Shown in pieces: positions 1 to 8,052 of a DNA stretch of 64,000 nt (position 1 is the stretch's first letter; each line of letters begins with the position of its first letter). The stretch comes from Saccharibacillus deserti (GTDB lineage Bacteria; Bacillota; Bacilli; Paenibacillales; Paenibacillaceae), in NCBI RefSeq assembly GCF_013618475.1, contig NZ_JABJVN010000002.1, positions 682,001 to 746,000 on the forward strand, read 5' to 3'. Made by a program: the position numbers and the translations under genes. The notes under the pieces were generated by a model. That model ran no database searches, had not been told where the DNA came from, and worked only from the letters and a program-made list of their open reading frames with translations.

Positions 1-1
1 G

Positions 2-151
2 CTCGAATTCGACCTGGAACAGATCAAGGCGGCAGGCTACATTACGGCCACTCCGGTCATCGTGACGAACTCCGCCGAGTATCTGGATGTACTCAAGACA
101 ACGGAAGCTGCCGTCAAGAACGGCGATTACCTGCTGACGACGGTCGTCTAA
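2..151 (+). CDS. PTS glucose/beta-glucoside-type EIIA domain, C-terminal end (partial)
   Basis: Only the last 49 codons are inside the window, read in frame from base 2 to the TAA at 149-151. The reading has the pattern of the end of an EIIA-Glc (Crr) domain: EFDLEQIKAAGY followed by TPVIVTNS. In this family the region forms the final beta strands after the phosphorylated histidine, which would lie upstream of the window. The protein would accept phosphate from HPr and pass it to an EIIB domain during sugar uptake. Whether it is a separate EIIA or the end of a fused EIIBCA permease cannot be seen. A rho-independent terminator follows 63 bases downstream. Confidence 0.7.
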   Translation, partial: LEFDLEQIKAAGYITATPVIVTNSAEYLDVLKTTEAAVKNGDYLLTTVV

Positions 152-214
152 GCGGCCCGGACGCACAGCTGGGTGCTTCATTTTTGCGTAAGCCGAACGT
201 TTTGTTCGAAGTCC

Positions 215-260
215 AAAGCGCCGAAATCCTGGTTCCAGGGTTTCGGCGCTTTTTGTTTTT
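215..260 (+). terminator. Rho-independent terminator after the PTS gene
   Basis: A 12-base perfect stem (215-226 with 241-252, AAAGCGCCGAAA arms) and a 14-base loop are followed by a T-rich tract. Confidence 0.85.
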
Positions 261-345
261 TTGCCAAATCCGGAGGCTCCTGCAGGCTTAAAAGGATAGT
301 TATTTGTGAAACAAACGTGAAAAAAGCCCGAATTGGACATTTTCC

Positions 346-370
346 GTTTGAAAAAGCCCCAGCCGTGTAA
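346..370 (+). promoter_or_regulatory. Possible sigma-B-type promoter for manganese catalase
   Basis: GTTTGA at 346-351, a 13-base spacer and GTGTAA at 365-370 resemble the general-stress sigma-B pattern GTTTAA-N12-14-GGGTAT. No good sigma-A pair was found in the same stretch. In B. subtilis the manganese catalase gene ydbD belongs to the sigma-B regulon, which makes the match more plausible, but it rests on about 9 of 12 bases. Confidence 0.35.
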
Positions 371-416
371 TACTGGTTAGCAGCATATTTCGTCTACATT
401 TGGGAGGAAGCCTTAC

Positions 417-1319
417 ATGTTCAAACGCATGGAAGAGATTATGATCGAGATTCCGGACGTCGAAAAGCCCGATCCGAATGCGGCAGCTGCCGTGCAGGAA
501 CTGCTGGGCGGCAAATTCGGCGAAATGTCCACGTTAAACAATTATCTGTTCCAATCGTTCAACTTCCGTTCCAAATCCAAGCTGAGACCGTTCTACGATC
601 TCGTGATGAGCATTACCGCCGAAGAGCTGGGCCACGTCGAGCTGGTGACGCACGGGATCGGCAAGATTCTGCAGGGTTCCACTTCGCCGGGAGATCCCGA
701 CAAGAGCCCTCTGGACGCCGTAAAAGACGCCAGACTTTCCTATCCGTTCCTCGCGGGCGCACAGGGCGGCATGCCGATCGATTCCATGGGCAATCCGTGG
801 ACCGGCGCGAACGTGTTCAACAGCGGCAACCTGGTCGAAGATCTGCTGCATAACTTTTTCCTGGAGTGCGGAGCGCGTACCCACAAGATGAAAGTATACG
901 AAATGACCGATCATCCGGCGGCGAGAGCCGTAGTCGGATTCCTGCTTGTACGCGGAGGCGTACACGTCGTCGCTTATGCCAAAGCGCTCGAAGTGGCAAC
1001 CGGCGTCAACGTGACCAAACTCATTCCGATTCCTTCGCTGGACAACCGCAAGTTCAACGAAGCGCGCAAATACGAAGAGAAAGGCGTACATACCAAGCTG
1101 TACACCTGGAGCGACAACGATTTCAACACGATCGACCAGATCTGGAAAGGCACGCACCCGGAAGACGGATCGCCGCTTGAAGTGATCGCCGGCGTGCCGA
1201 AAGGCGTACCGATTCCGGAAGCTCCGCCAATCGACGAAGAGTTCGCACCGGGCATTTCCGCCGCCGAATTCAAAGAAATCGCCAAGCGTCTCAAACAGGC
1301 CGGCAATATCAACGAATAA
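417..1319 (+). CDS. Manganese catalase
   Basis: A 300-residue protein of the non-haem dimanganese catalase family, which converts hydrogen peroxide to water and oxygen in the cytoplasm. The ferritin-like four-helix core carries the expected Glu/His ligands: an acidic residue in the first helix near FGEMSTLNNYLFQS, EELGHVE near residue 70, an acidic residue in NLVEDLLHNFFLE near residue 143, and GGVHVVAYAKALE near residue 182. The length and the C-terminal tail that wraps the neighbouring subunit (GVPIPEAPPIDEEFAPG) agree with the family. The ATG at 417 is chosen because GGGAGG lies 9 bases upstream. The gene stands alone between terminators at 215 and 1341. A sigma-B-like promoter precedes it, so general-stress or sporulation control is plausible. 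Confidence 0.92.
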   Translation: MFKRMEEIMIEIPDVEKPDPNAAAAVQELLGGKFGEMSTLNNYLFQSFNFRSKSKLRPFYDLVMSITAEELGHVELVTHGIGKILQGSTSPGDPDKSPLDAVKDARLSYPFLAGAQGGMPIDSMGNPWTGANVFNSGNLVEDLLHNFFLECGARTHKMKVYEMTDHPAARAVVGFLLVRGGVHVVAYAKALEVATGVNVTKLIPIPSLDNRKFNEARKYEEKGVHTKLYTWSDNDFNTIDQIWKGTHPEDGSPLEVIAGVPKGVPIPEAPPIDEEFAPGISAAEFKEIAKRLKQAGNINE

Positions 1320-1340
1320 CTTCTATCCGGTTCCGAAGCC

Positions 1341-1380
1341 AAAAGCCTCCGCCGCCCTTTCATGGGCGGTGGAGGCTTTT
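1341..1380 (+). terminator. Rho-independent terminator after manganese catalase
   Basis: AAAAGCCTCCGCC pairs with GGCGGTGGAGGCTTTT around a short loop. The symmetric A and T runs suggest it can also serve the opposing pseudogene. Confidence 0.85.
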
Positions 1381-1436
1381 CCGATGAAGCCGCCCGGCGG
1401 TTCGCTGCGGAAACCCGCCTGCGGGCAGAAGGGAAT

Positions 1437-2010
1437 TCAGAAGCGGCCTTCGCTCAGCTTCGCCGTAAAGACCGGTTCTTCATTGTCTTCGGCGCCCGGA
1501 CCCGATAACAGCATGCTGCCGTCTTCAAGGCCGATCCGTCCGTCGAACCCCGATCGGTACCCGCATACAGGATTCGCAGCCGGGCATGGCTACGAAGCGT
1601 TCCGCATCCGATTCCGAACACAGACCCGCTTCCGCGCCGATCCCGAGGAAGAGTGCCGCCGCGGCGATCCATTCGGAATCGGGCTCGCGGATATTGACCG
1701 AGACGTAGTCGGGAAGGGCCGTCCAGGACCGCATCAATTTTATCCTCGTACCGCTGTCGGAGAGGATGGAAGCGGCGGTGGAGATGCCGATCGGAACCCC
1801 GCCCAAGCGTTCGCGCACGGTCAGCGGCGTCCGGGCCACGTCGGCCGCTTCCAGGGTTTCGACGCCCCCGGCATCGCGGATATGAATATGGAGCTCGGCC
1901 GCGCCGGCACGAACCGTTTTTTCGGCATCCAGCGCGATTTCTTCCGGTGTGCAGGGAACGGCCGGGTGATCGTTTCGGCTGCGCGAGCCGTTTAGGCAGG
2001 CTTGAAGCAT
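1437..2010 (-). pseudogene. Decayed beta-keto acid cleavage enzyme (BKACE, DUF849)
   Basis: The reading from 2010 leftwards begins MLQACLNGSRSRNDHPAV and continues with ELHIHIRDAGG, both typical of the BKACE family (3-keto-5-aminohexanoate cleavage enzyme relatives, TIM-barrel zinc enzymes). After about 150 residues, at CESCMRV, it changes abruptly to unrelated residues and stops at 1525. In another frame, starting within a few bases, a typical family C-terminal part appears (GFDGRIGLEDG, then AEDNEE), ending at a stop at 1437-1439. Roughly 50-60 residues expected between the two parts are missing. This is best explained by an out-of-frame internal deletion of about 150-180 bases. The product is most unlikely to be functional, since the deleted part contributes to the barrel. 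Confidence 0.75.
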
Positions 2011-2286
2011 ACGGCATTCTAGCTCGGAGGAATATAGGATAAATTCTAGTATATTCCAGTCGGCGGAAGATTACTGGTTTTTTAAGAGACGGCCCATAAT
2101 ATATAAACATTACTCATAAACATTTATTTACAGTAACATTCATAAGCGAGTAGGTGCTAGGCCTTATTTATCCGGTTTTTTGCCCGACTAAAGTCGTCTT
2201 TAACGCTTGCTTTCTAATAAAAAAAACTTTGTATCCGATACCTTTTATAAAAGAAGTTATTTACATACATCTAGGGAGGTTGTCCA

Positions 2287-3315
2287 TTGCGAATCCATGT
2301 AACGGATCTTCAACACGGCGATATGCTGAAGGAAGACGCGTTTAACCCGGCGGGACTGCACGTCCTTCCGCGAGGAACGGTCATCAAGACCGAAGAAACG
2401 GATCTGCTGAACCGCCACAAGATCGATTACGTCGAGATTGAACCGCACCATTCGGAGACGGCTCCGGACATTCTCAGTGCCGCGATGCAAAGTCATATCG
2501 AACTTGCGATCCGCGGGTACCAGTCGATTTTCCTTGAAGCGCTCACCAGCGGCAAATTCAACGAAACAACGGTCGATTTGCAGCTTGAACCGCTGCTTCG
2601 GACCGTGGACGAACATCGCGATGTCGTGTCGCTGCTGCTTGTGCTCGAGCGCGAGGACGTCAGTTTGTACAACCATTCGATGCAGGTCGGCATGCTGTCC
2701 TATTACATGGCAACCTGGCTCGGTTACTCCAAAGAAGAATGTTACGCGATCAGCAAAGCCGGTTATCTGCACGACATCGGCAAGAGCAAGATTTCGCCCA
2801 CGATCCGCAACCGGACGGATTATTTGACGGAGTACGACATGCAGGAGCTGCGCAAACACGCGAAGCTTGGCTACGACGTGATCCGCAATTCGATGGATGA
2901 CGAGACGACGTCGCTTGTCGCCTGGCAGCATCACGAGCGTGAGGACGGTTCGGGTTACCCGCAGGGATTGACCAAGGCGGATATTCATCCGTATTCGCAG
3001 ATTGTGGCGGTTGCCGATACTTACCTGAGATTGTCGGAAGGCAAAAAAGGCGAACCGAAACGCCCCCTGCTCGATATTTTGCGCGAAATCAACGAAATGG
3101 GATTCGGCAAGCTGAATGAAAAGCCGGTCCAGGCGCTCGTCCAGCATCTGATGTCGAACCTGATCGGCAAAAACGTACGGTTGAACAGCGGCGAGACGGG
3201 GACGATCATTCTTAACAATCCTTCGGACATTTTCAAGCCGCTGGTACGGGTAGGCGATCAATTTCACGACTTGTCGCGCGAGCGCAACCTGATTGTCGAC
3301 GAAGTCTTTATTTGA
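2287..3315 (+). CDS. HD-GYP domain cyclic-di-GMP phosphodiesterase
   Basis: A 342-residue protein with an N-terminal region of about 110 residues without a recognised sensor, followed by an HD-GYP domain. The metal and substrate motifs are all present: His130, HDIGK (162-166), a conserved His191 in HAKLGYDVI, HHE (215-217) and GYP (223-225). Family members hydrolyse cyclic-di-GMP to GMP. The intact GYP triad argues for an active enzyme. About 110 residues follow the catalytic core and end in a basic, beta-rich segment. No membrane segment is seen, so it should be cytosolic. The start is TTG at 2287, supported by GGGAGG 6 bases upstream. The gene is monocistronic and followed by a hairpin terminator. 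Confidence 0.85.
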   Translation: MRIHVTDLQHGDMLKEDAFNPAGLHVLPRGTVIKTEETDLLNRHKIDYVEIEPHHSETAPDILSAAMQSHIELAIRGYQSIFLEALTSGKFNETTVDLQLEPLLRTVDEHRDVVSLLLVLEREDVSLYNHSMQVGMLSYYMATWLGYSKEECYAISKAGYLHDIGKSKISPTIRNRTDYLTEYDMQELRKHAKLGYDVIRNSMDDETTSLVAWQHHEREDGSGYPQGLTKADIHPYSQIVAVADTYLRLSEGKKGEPKRPLLDILREINEMGFGKLNEKPVQALVQHLMSNLIGKNVRLNSGETGTIILNNPSDIFKPLVRVGDQFHDLSRERNLIVDEVFI

Positions 3316-3324
3316 CGAAGGCCG

Positions 3325-3357
3325 GGCTTTTTTGGGATTTCCCAGAAAAGCCTTTTT
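3325..3357 (+). terminator. Rho-independent terminator after the HD-GYP gene
   Basis: A 13-bp stem (3325-3337 with 3340-3352, with wobble pairs), a very short loop and a TTTTT run. Confidence 0.75.
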
Positions 3358-3474
3358 GTATGCATCGGACAATCGGGATACGGCGGCAGGCAGGAATCGA
3401 AGTTTTTTTCCCGAACTTGTTACAGCGGGCTCAATGGATTGACGAGCAAAAAGGTGCAGCGAGGAGGACAGACG

Positions 3475-4092
3475 ATGGAGCCGAAGTGGCTGGAATGGGC
3501 CAAAAGAATTCAAGCGATCAGCCAGGCCGGATTGGAATATTCCCGGGATGTTTACGATCTGGAACGGTTCGAAATGCTGCGAGCGCTCAGTCTGGAAATC
3601 GTACATGAACATACGGGAGTAGGGACGGAGCGGCTGCGCGATCTGTTTGCGGGCGAGACCGGTTACGCGACGCCGAAAGTCGACGTTCGGGGAGTGATTT
3701 TTCGGGACGAACGGATTCTGCTTGTACGCGAACGATTGGACGGGGCATGGTCGCTGCCGGGAGGTTGGGCGGATATCGGACTGTCGGCCAAAGAGAATGT
3801 CGTCAAAGAAATCCGTGAAGAGACGGGATACGAAGCGGAAGCGGGCCGGCTGCTCGCTGTGCTCGATAAAAAATTCCACGATCACCCGGTCTCGCCTTTT
3901 CACGTGTACAAAATGTTTTTCCGCTGCGAGATTATGGGAGGAGAAGCGGCGGCGGGTCTGGAGACCAGCGAAGTCGGCTTTTTTGGCGAAAATGAACTGC
4001 CTCCGCTGTCGGTCGAACGCAATACGGAGAAACAGGTACGCCGAATGTTCGATTTTCGGAGAACGCCGGACCTTCCGGCCTGGACCGACTAA
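3475..4092 (+). CDS. Nudix hydrolase (YjhB-like)
   Basis: A 205-residue protein with an N-terminal helical extension of about 70 residues (NUDIX_N type) before the Nudix fold. The Nudix box is visible as GGWADIGLSAKENVVKE followed by IREETGYE. The usual first Glu is Leu and the Arg is Lys, a variant typical of the B. subtilis YjhB group. Nudix enzymes cleave nucleoside diphosphates linked to another moiety, with Mg2+ bound by the EExG glutamates. The exact substrate cannot be told. The ATG at 3475 is preferred over an in-frame TTG at 3439 because GAGGAGG ends 7 bases before it. Confidence 0.85.
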   Translation: MEPKWLEWAKRIQAISQAGLEYSRDVYDLERFEMLRALSLEIVHEHTGVGTERLRDLFAGETGYATPKVDVRGVIFRDERILLVRERLDGAWSLPGGWADIGLSAKENVVKEIREETGYEAEAGRLLAVLDKKFHDHPVSPFHVYKMFFRCEIMGGEAAAGLETSEVGFFGENELPPLSVERNTEKQVRRMFDFRRTPDLPAWTD

Positions 4093-4217
4093 ACTCTTCC
4101 TATATTTAAAATTCAACATATGAAAAATTCATGATAGAATATACCGATTGATTGAACCGGTAAAAAGGCCGACAATAAAAAGAGCTGGAAATTCATTACA
4201 AGAAGTATGGGGGATGA

Positions 4218-4838
4218 ATGGCAATGATAGAATTATTGGTCGTGCGGCACGGGGAGTCGCAGGCGGATCTGGAAGACCGGCACGAAGGGCGTGCGGACTT
4301 TGAGCTGACTCCGCTCGGCGAACGCCAGGCAGGGCTAGCCGCCGCCTGGATCGCCAAAAGATACCGTCCCCACGAGATGATAGCCAGCCCGCTGAAGCGC
4401 GCTGCGCGTACGGCGGAAGCCATTGCTCAGGAATGCAAACTGACGGTGGCTTACGACGAGAAATTGACGGAATGGAATAACGGTCTGCTGGCCGGAATGA
4501 AACGGGAGGAAGCGCATCGCCTTTATCCGCTGCCCGCGTCCGGCAGACAGCCTTTCGATACGCTCGCGGAGTCGGAATCGGAGATCCAGTTTCGTGCCCG
4601 GGCGGAAGCCTTTTTGTCGGAGCTGCTGTTCAGGCATCGGAGCAAGCCCGATCTGCACCGGATCTGTATCGTTTCGCACGGCGGGATGATCAATATGCTG
4701 TTCCACAGTCTGCTGAATCTGCCCTTCCAGACCGAGTTGTCGCTGGCGACGGGAGATACGGGGATCCACCTGTGGCGAATCGACCGTTCCCGCAAACGGA
4801 TCGTATTTACGAATGCGCAGGAGCATCTGCGAAGCTGA
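4218..4838 (+). CDS. Histidine phosphatase family protein (phosphoglycerate mutase-like)
   Basis: A 206-residue branch-2-like histidine phosphatase. The phosphohistidine motif VVRHGES is at residues 8-14, an Arg in SPLKRAARTAEA follows near residue 60, a proton-donor Glu lies in KLTEWNNG near residue 86, and the second catalytic His is in IVSHGGM. Such proteins remove phosphate from small metabolites (CobC, PhoE and YhfR-like). The substrate is not evident. The start is ATG 4218, with TGGGGGAT just upstream; an ATG two codons later is also possible. It is separated from the next ATPase gene by a terminator, so it is its own unit. Confidence 0.85.
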   Translation: MAMIELLVVRHGESQADLEDRHEGRADFELTPLGERQAGLAAAWIAKRYRPHEMIASPLKRAARTAEAIAQECKLTVAYDEKLTEWNNGLLAGMKREEAHRLYPLPASGRQPFDTLAESESEIQFRARAEAFLSELLFRHRSKPDLHRICIVSHGGMINMLFHSLLNLPFQTELSLATGDTGIHLWRIDRSRKRIVFTNAQEHLRS

Positions 4839-4859
4839 ATCTTCCCGCCCGGGCCTACA

Positions 4860-4879
4860 CCGCCTTCGGGCGGTTTTTT
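4860..4879 (+). terminator. Small rho-independent terminator
   Basis: CCGCC and GGCGG arms around a TTCG-type loop, then six T. Confidence 0.75.
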
Positions 4880-4964
4880 GCCGTTTTCCCTGTGCCGCTC
4901 TTTGCAACTGTTTTCCGTTTGCGCTACGATAAAAAGAGAGCGGTGCGTTAAAGGAGGAAAGAAT

Positions 4965-5744
4965 GTGGCAGCGGTAATCGAATTGAAGAATGTTTCTTGG
5001 AGACGCGGCGAACACGAGATCCTGCACGGGATTGAATGGACGGTCGAAAAGGGACAGCATTGGGCGATCCTCGGGCTAAACGGCTCGGGCAAGACAAGCA
5101 TTCTGAATATGATCAACGGGTATATGTGGCCGACGACCGGCGAAATTTCCGTGCTCGGACACAAATTCGGGACAATCGATCTGCGCGAACTGCGCAAGTC
5201 AATTGGTTGGGTCAGCTCCTCGCTTCAGGAGAAGATCAGACCCAACGAGCAGACGCTTGATATTGTCGTCAGCGGACGACATGCTTCGATCGGGCTGTAT
5301 GCCGGTATCGAAAACCGCGATCGGGAAAAAGCGGAAGAACTGATGCGGGATCTGGGCTGCGCCCATCTGCTCGGACGCACCTATCAGACCTGCTCGCAGG
5401 GAGAGAAGCAGAAGCTGCTGATCGCGCGGGCACTGATGGCGTCGCCCCGGCTGCTGATTCTGGACGAAGCCAGCAACGGACTCGATTTTATCTCGCGGGA
5501 AGCGCTGCTGCAGAGTATCGATCGGCTGGCTTCAAGGCCCGACGCGCCCACCCTGCTCTTGGTCACGCATCATACGGAAGAAATTTCTCCGGTATTCTCG
5601 CATTCGCTGCTGATCCGGAGGGGACGCCTGTTCGCCCGGGGGCGTTCGGAAGAAGTACTGAACGAAGAGACGCTTGGCGAATTTTTCGAAATGCCGGTCG
5701 GCGTCGAATGGCGGGGCGGCCGCGCCTGGCTGTCGGTACGCTGA
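4965..5744 (+). CDS. ABC transporter ATP-binding protein, YlmA-like
   Basis: A 259-residue ATPase with Walker A GLNGSGKT, Q-loop in SSSLQE, a signature in the form CSQGEKQK, Walker B LLILDEASNGLD and an H-loop in LVTHHTEE. The sequence pattern (GYMWPTTGEISVLGHKFG, then DLRELRKSIGWVSSSL) closely recalls B. subtilis YlmA, a soluble ATPase without a known permease partner. No permease gene lies nearby, so the transported substrate, if any, is unknown. The GTG at 4965 is chosen because AAAGGAGG sits 7 bases upstream; the frame stays open for 29 codons further, but without a ribosome binding site. Confidence 0.85.
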   Translation: MAAVIELKNVSWRRGEHEILHGIEWTVEKGQHWAILGLNGSGKTSILNMINGYMWPTTGEISVLGHKFGTIDLRELRKSIGWVSSSLQEKIRPNEQTLDIVVSGRHASIGLYAGIENRDREKAEELMRDLGCAHLLGRTYQTCSQGEKQKLLIARALMASPRLLILDEASNGLDFISREALLQSIDRLASRPDAPTLLLVTHHTEEISPVFSHSLLIRRGRLFARGRSEEVLNEETLGEFFEMPVGVEWRGGRAWLSVR

Positions 5745-5850
5745 ACAAGCATTCAAGCGGATCTTACGGATCCGAGGCCTGTTTGTTTATTCGCCCAGCG
5801 GGTAATGATACGTTGTCGAACGATATCATACCTTTTGAGGAGGAAACAAC

Positions 5851-6009
5851 ATGAGCAATCCAAACGAAGATCCAAATCAGAAAAGCGCAGGCGAAGATAC
5901 TTTGATGGAACAGACCCGCAAAGAAAAAGGAGCAAACGTCGAGACGCAGGCGGATGATTGGGCCGGCAAATCGGCTTCGCAGTCTCCGGACGACAATAAA
6001 GACCAGTAA
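5851..6009 (+). CDS. Small acidic hydrophilic protein (52 aa), unknown function
   Basis: A short reading frame that begins MSNPNEDPNQKSAGED and ends DDNKDQ. It is preceded by a textbook GAGGAGG 8 bases before the ATG and followed by a strong terminator, which together make it a credible gene. The product is very hydrophilic, rich in Asp, Glu, Asn and Gln, and contains a single WAG motif. It has no membrane segment or cysteine. The composition recalls small, intrinsically disordered stress or spore proteins of Bacilli, but no family is recognised. Confidence 0.65.
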   Translation: MSNPNEDPNQKSAGEDTLMEQTRKEKGANVETQADDWAGKSASQSPDDNKDQ

Positions 6010-6072
6010 AACCTAACGTTTTTCTTTTCTTTGCATGGGGCATTTATAAAAACAGGGGCTGATTTCCCCGCG

Positions 6073-6103
6073 AACGGACACCGGTTAAACCGGTGTCCGT
6101 TTC
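6073..6103 (+). terminator. Rho-independent terminator after the 52-aa gene
   Basis: A nearly perfect 14-bp inverted repeat (AACGGACACCGGTT and its complement). The following tract is only moderately T-rich. The stem could act in both directions. Confidence 0.7.
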
Positions 6104-6228
6104 TGCTTATGCGGAAAAACTCCACTGTGTTCCGGTTTGCCCAATAAACGGAATTCCAGTAGAATGAATAGCGTCAACGATGGAACGATAAATAAAAGAG
6201 GAATTTACAGCAGACGGGAGCAGATACG

Positions 6229-6702
6229 ATGAGCGAGCTGATTATGCGCACGGCCAGAACGGACGATATCGGGCAGTTGGCCGAGATGCGTTACGATTCG
6301 ACGATAGAGAACCACCCGGAACTGATGATTACCGACGAGCAGCACCGGGATTACACGGATGAAATGCACGAGTTTTTGGAAGAAGCGATCGGTTCCGAAA
6401 ACTGGGTAGTCTGGCTTGCGGAGTACGGCGAAGAAATTGTGGGGCATGTCTATTTGGAAATGGTGCGGAAAGTTCCGCGGCCCGGACGGATAACCAAGCC
6501 GTTTATTTACATGACCAATGTGTACACCCGTCCGCAGCATCGCGGTCTCGGCATCGGAAGCCGGCTGGCGCAGGTGGTCGAGCAGTGGGCGCGCGAACTG
6601 GACCACGATTTTATCATGGTCTGGCCGAGCGGCCGCGGTGAAGAATTTTATACGAAGAACGGGTATTCCGCCTGCTCCGTGCCGATGGAACTGAAATTGT
6701 AG
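6229..6702 (+). CDS. GNAT family N-acetyltransferase
   Basis: A 157-residue single GNAT domain. The acetyl-CoA pyrophosphate loop is seen as QHRGLGIGSRLAQ near residue 103, after the strand YMTNVYTRP, and motif B-like residues close the fold at EEFYTKNGYSAC. GNAT enzymes move an acetyl group from acetyl-CoA to an amine; the acceptor is unknown. The ribosome binding site GACGGGAG precedes ATG 6229. The next gene is another GNAT of different sequence, so the pair is not a recent tandem copy. Confidence 0.85.
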   Translation: MSELIMRTARTDDIGQLAEMRYDSTIENHPELMITDEQHRDYTDEMHEFLEEAIGSENWVVWLAEYGEEIVGHVYLEMVRKVPRPGRITKPFIYMTNVYTRPQHRGLGIGSRLAQVVEQWARELDHDFIMVWPSGRGEEFYTKNGYSACSVPMELKL

Positions 6703-6834
6703 AGCGAATAAACCTTTATAAACGGTCGAAGATCGGCAGATTCCAGGCCGCGCATGTCTGCAATATTCGAGCGCGCGGTTATATCCACGCGTCTTTTTTT
6801 CGTCTAGTCTTAAAGGCGAAAAGGAGGGGATCTT

Positions 6835-7329
6835 ATGAGTGAAAAAGAATCCGAAAGCCCAATTGCGGAAGCGGTGATCCGACCGGAACACGTAGGCGAT
6901 TCACGGCAGGCAAGCGAACTGTTGGAACAGTTGGGATATCCGACGGAACCGGGCGAGCTTGCGAATCGGCTGAAAGCCCTGCGTGGAAACGATGAATATT
7001 CGGTTCAAGTCGCGGAAAGGGAAGGGCGGTTGGTCGGCATGATCGCCCTGCATCTTGAACGACCTCTGCTCCACTGCGCCTGCGAGGTCAGAGTCATGGC
7101 GCTCATCGTTTCGGAACAAGAGCGGGGATCGGGGATCGGACGCCGTCTGCTGAAGGCGGGCGAAGAATGGGCACGCGGCTTGAACGCAGCTTATATCTGT
7201 CTGAACAGCGGTAACCGGTCAGAACGGCAGGCCGCCCATCATTTTTATCGCCACTGCGGCTATTCAAGCCTATCCACCGGCTTTTCCAAACCGCTACAAG
7301 ATCAAAAAGAACAGGAAAACGTTCTTTAG
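6835..7329 (+). CDS. GNAT family N-acetyltransferase
   Basis: A 164-residue acetyltransferase with the CoA loop QERGSGIGRRLLKAGE near residue 98 and the C-terminal HHFYRHCGY motif common in aminoglycoside-type and RimI-like GNATs. The first 25 residues are polar and variable. AAGGAGGGG lies 7 bases before ATG 6835. Acceptor substrate unknown. It ends 165 bases before hsp20, which has its own promoter. Confidence 0.85.
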   Translation: MSEKESESPIAEAVIRPEHVGDSRQASELLEQLGYPTEPGELANRLKALRGNDEYSVQVAEREGRLVGMIALHLERPLLHCACEVRVMALIVSEQERGSGIGRRLLKAGEEWARGLNAAYICLNSGNRSERQAAHHFYRHCGYSSLSTGFSKPLQDQKEQENVL

Positions 7330-7384
7330 GCCGGATGAATGCGTATAAAGCCGTTTATTCGTTTGAAAAAGCCCCAGGAGAACT

Positions 7385-7413
7385 TTGCCAGCGCGCCGGG
7401 ATCCTTTTATAAT
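7385..7413 (+). promoter_or_regulatory. Sigma-A promoter of hsp20
   Basis: TTGCCA (7385-7390), a 17-base spacer and a perfect TATAAT (7408-7413). The predicted start point is close to 7420. Confidence 0.8.
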
Positions 7414-7423
7414 GAAGCTGCAA

Positions 7424-7440
7424 GGTCAATAAAGGTCAAA
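7424..7440 (+). promoter_or_regulatory. CtsR operator of hsp20
   Basis: GGTCAAT-AAA-GGTCAAA is a directly repeated heptamer with a 3-base spacer, matching the CtsR operator (A/GGTCAAA-NAN-A/GGTCAAA) at 13 of 14 repeat positions. It covers roughly +4 to +20 of the hsp20 transcript, where a bound repressor would block transcription. Confidence 0.75.
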
Positions 7441-7494
7441 CAAACTTCGCATGAAACGATCGTCGGCAGTCCGATTTCGAGAGGAGAATGGAAG

Positions 7495-7941
7495 ATGTTT
7501 GAACAAGGTCCTTTTGGCAGAAATGCGGAAGAAATGTTCAGTCAGCTGGCAAAGACGTTCGGAGATACGTTCGGCGAAGATTTTGCCGCTCCGTTCCGCG
7601 AACGGATTCTATCGTTCCGTACCGATATCCATGAAGACAACGGCCGTTATCTGCTTGAGGCGGAGCTCCCGGGTTTCCGGAAAGAAGATATCGATATCGA
7701 TTATACGGCTCCTTATCTGACCATTCGTGCCGTTCGGCATGAAGACCGGCAGGAAGAAGAGCAGGAGCGCCGCGTCGTTCGAAGCGAACGGCGTTACGGC
7801 GAATTCGTCCGGCGCTTTTATATGGAAGACGCGGACCGCGAAGGCATCCGTGCTTCCCTTAAGGAAGGCATGCTCAGACTGGACATCCCCAAAACAGAAA
7901 ATACCTTCGGCAAGCGGATTTTGATCGAAGGAGAAGATTGA
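7495..7941 (+). CDS. Hsp20/alpha-crystallin small heat-shock protein
   Basis: A 148-residue small heat-shock protein. A short N-terminal arm (MFEQGPFGRNAEEMFSQL) precedes the alpha-crystallin domain at about residues 40-140, with LEAELPGFRKEDIDIDY, the RSERRYGEFVRRFYM strand and loop, and the conserved GMLRLDIPK (GxLxxxxPK). These oligomeric chaperones hold unfolding proteins for the Hsp70/ClpB system, and clpB lies in the same window. ATG 7495 is chosen with GAGGAG upstream; the frame is open to 7339, but that would run across the promoter and CtsR operator. Heat induction by release of CtsR is the likely control. Confidence 0.93.
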   Translation: MFEQGPFGRNAEEMFSQLAKTFGDTFGEDFAAPFRERILSFRTDIHEDNGRYLLEAELPGFRKEDIDIDYTAPYLTIRAVRHEDRQEEEQERRVVRSERRYGEFVRRFYMEDADREGIRASLKEGMLRLDIPKTENTFGKRILIEGED

Positions 7942-8005
7942 CCCGCCCAAGCGGCTGCGCTTGAACAGCGGTTTGCTGGGGTTTTGCGCAGCAGACTGCG
8001 AACCC

Positions 8006-8039
8006 AAAAAAAGACACCGGATTTTCCGGTGTCTTTTTT
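8006..8039. terminator. Bidirectional terminator between convergent genes
   Basis: AAAAAAGACACCGG pairs with CCGGTGTCTTTTTT. A and T runs on both sides serve hsp20 and the opposing secreted-protein gene. Confidence 0.85.
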
Positions 8040-8052
8040 GAACCGTTCCTTT

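Noticed and set aside
2011-2286. Possible c-di-GMP riboswitch in front of the HD-GYP gene
   Set aside because: The region is AT-rich and lacks the conserved core of either c-di-GMP riboswitch class; only promoter-like AT stretches are visible.
2257-4119. A 620-codon open frame on the minus strand opposite the HD-GYP and Nudix genes
   Set aside because: It lies wholly antisense to two genes with clear domains, has no ribosome binding site and an amino-acid make-up typical of shadow frames in GC-rich DNA.
6229-7329. The two adjacent GNAT genes as a recent tandem duplication
   Set aside because: Their sequences differ throughout apart from the CoA-binding loop.
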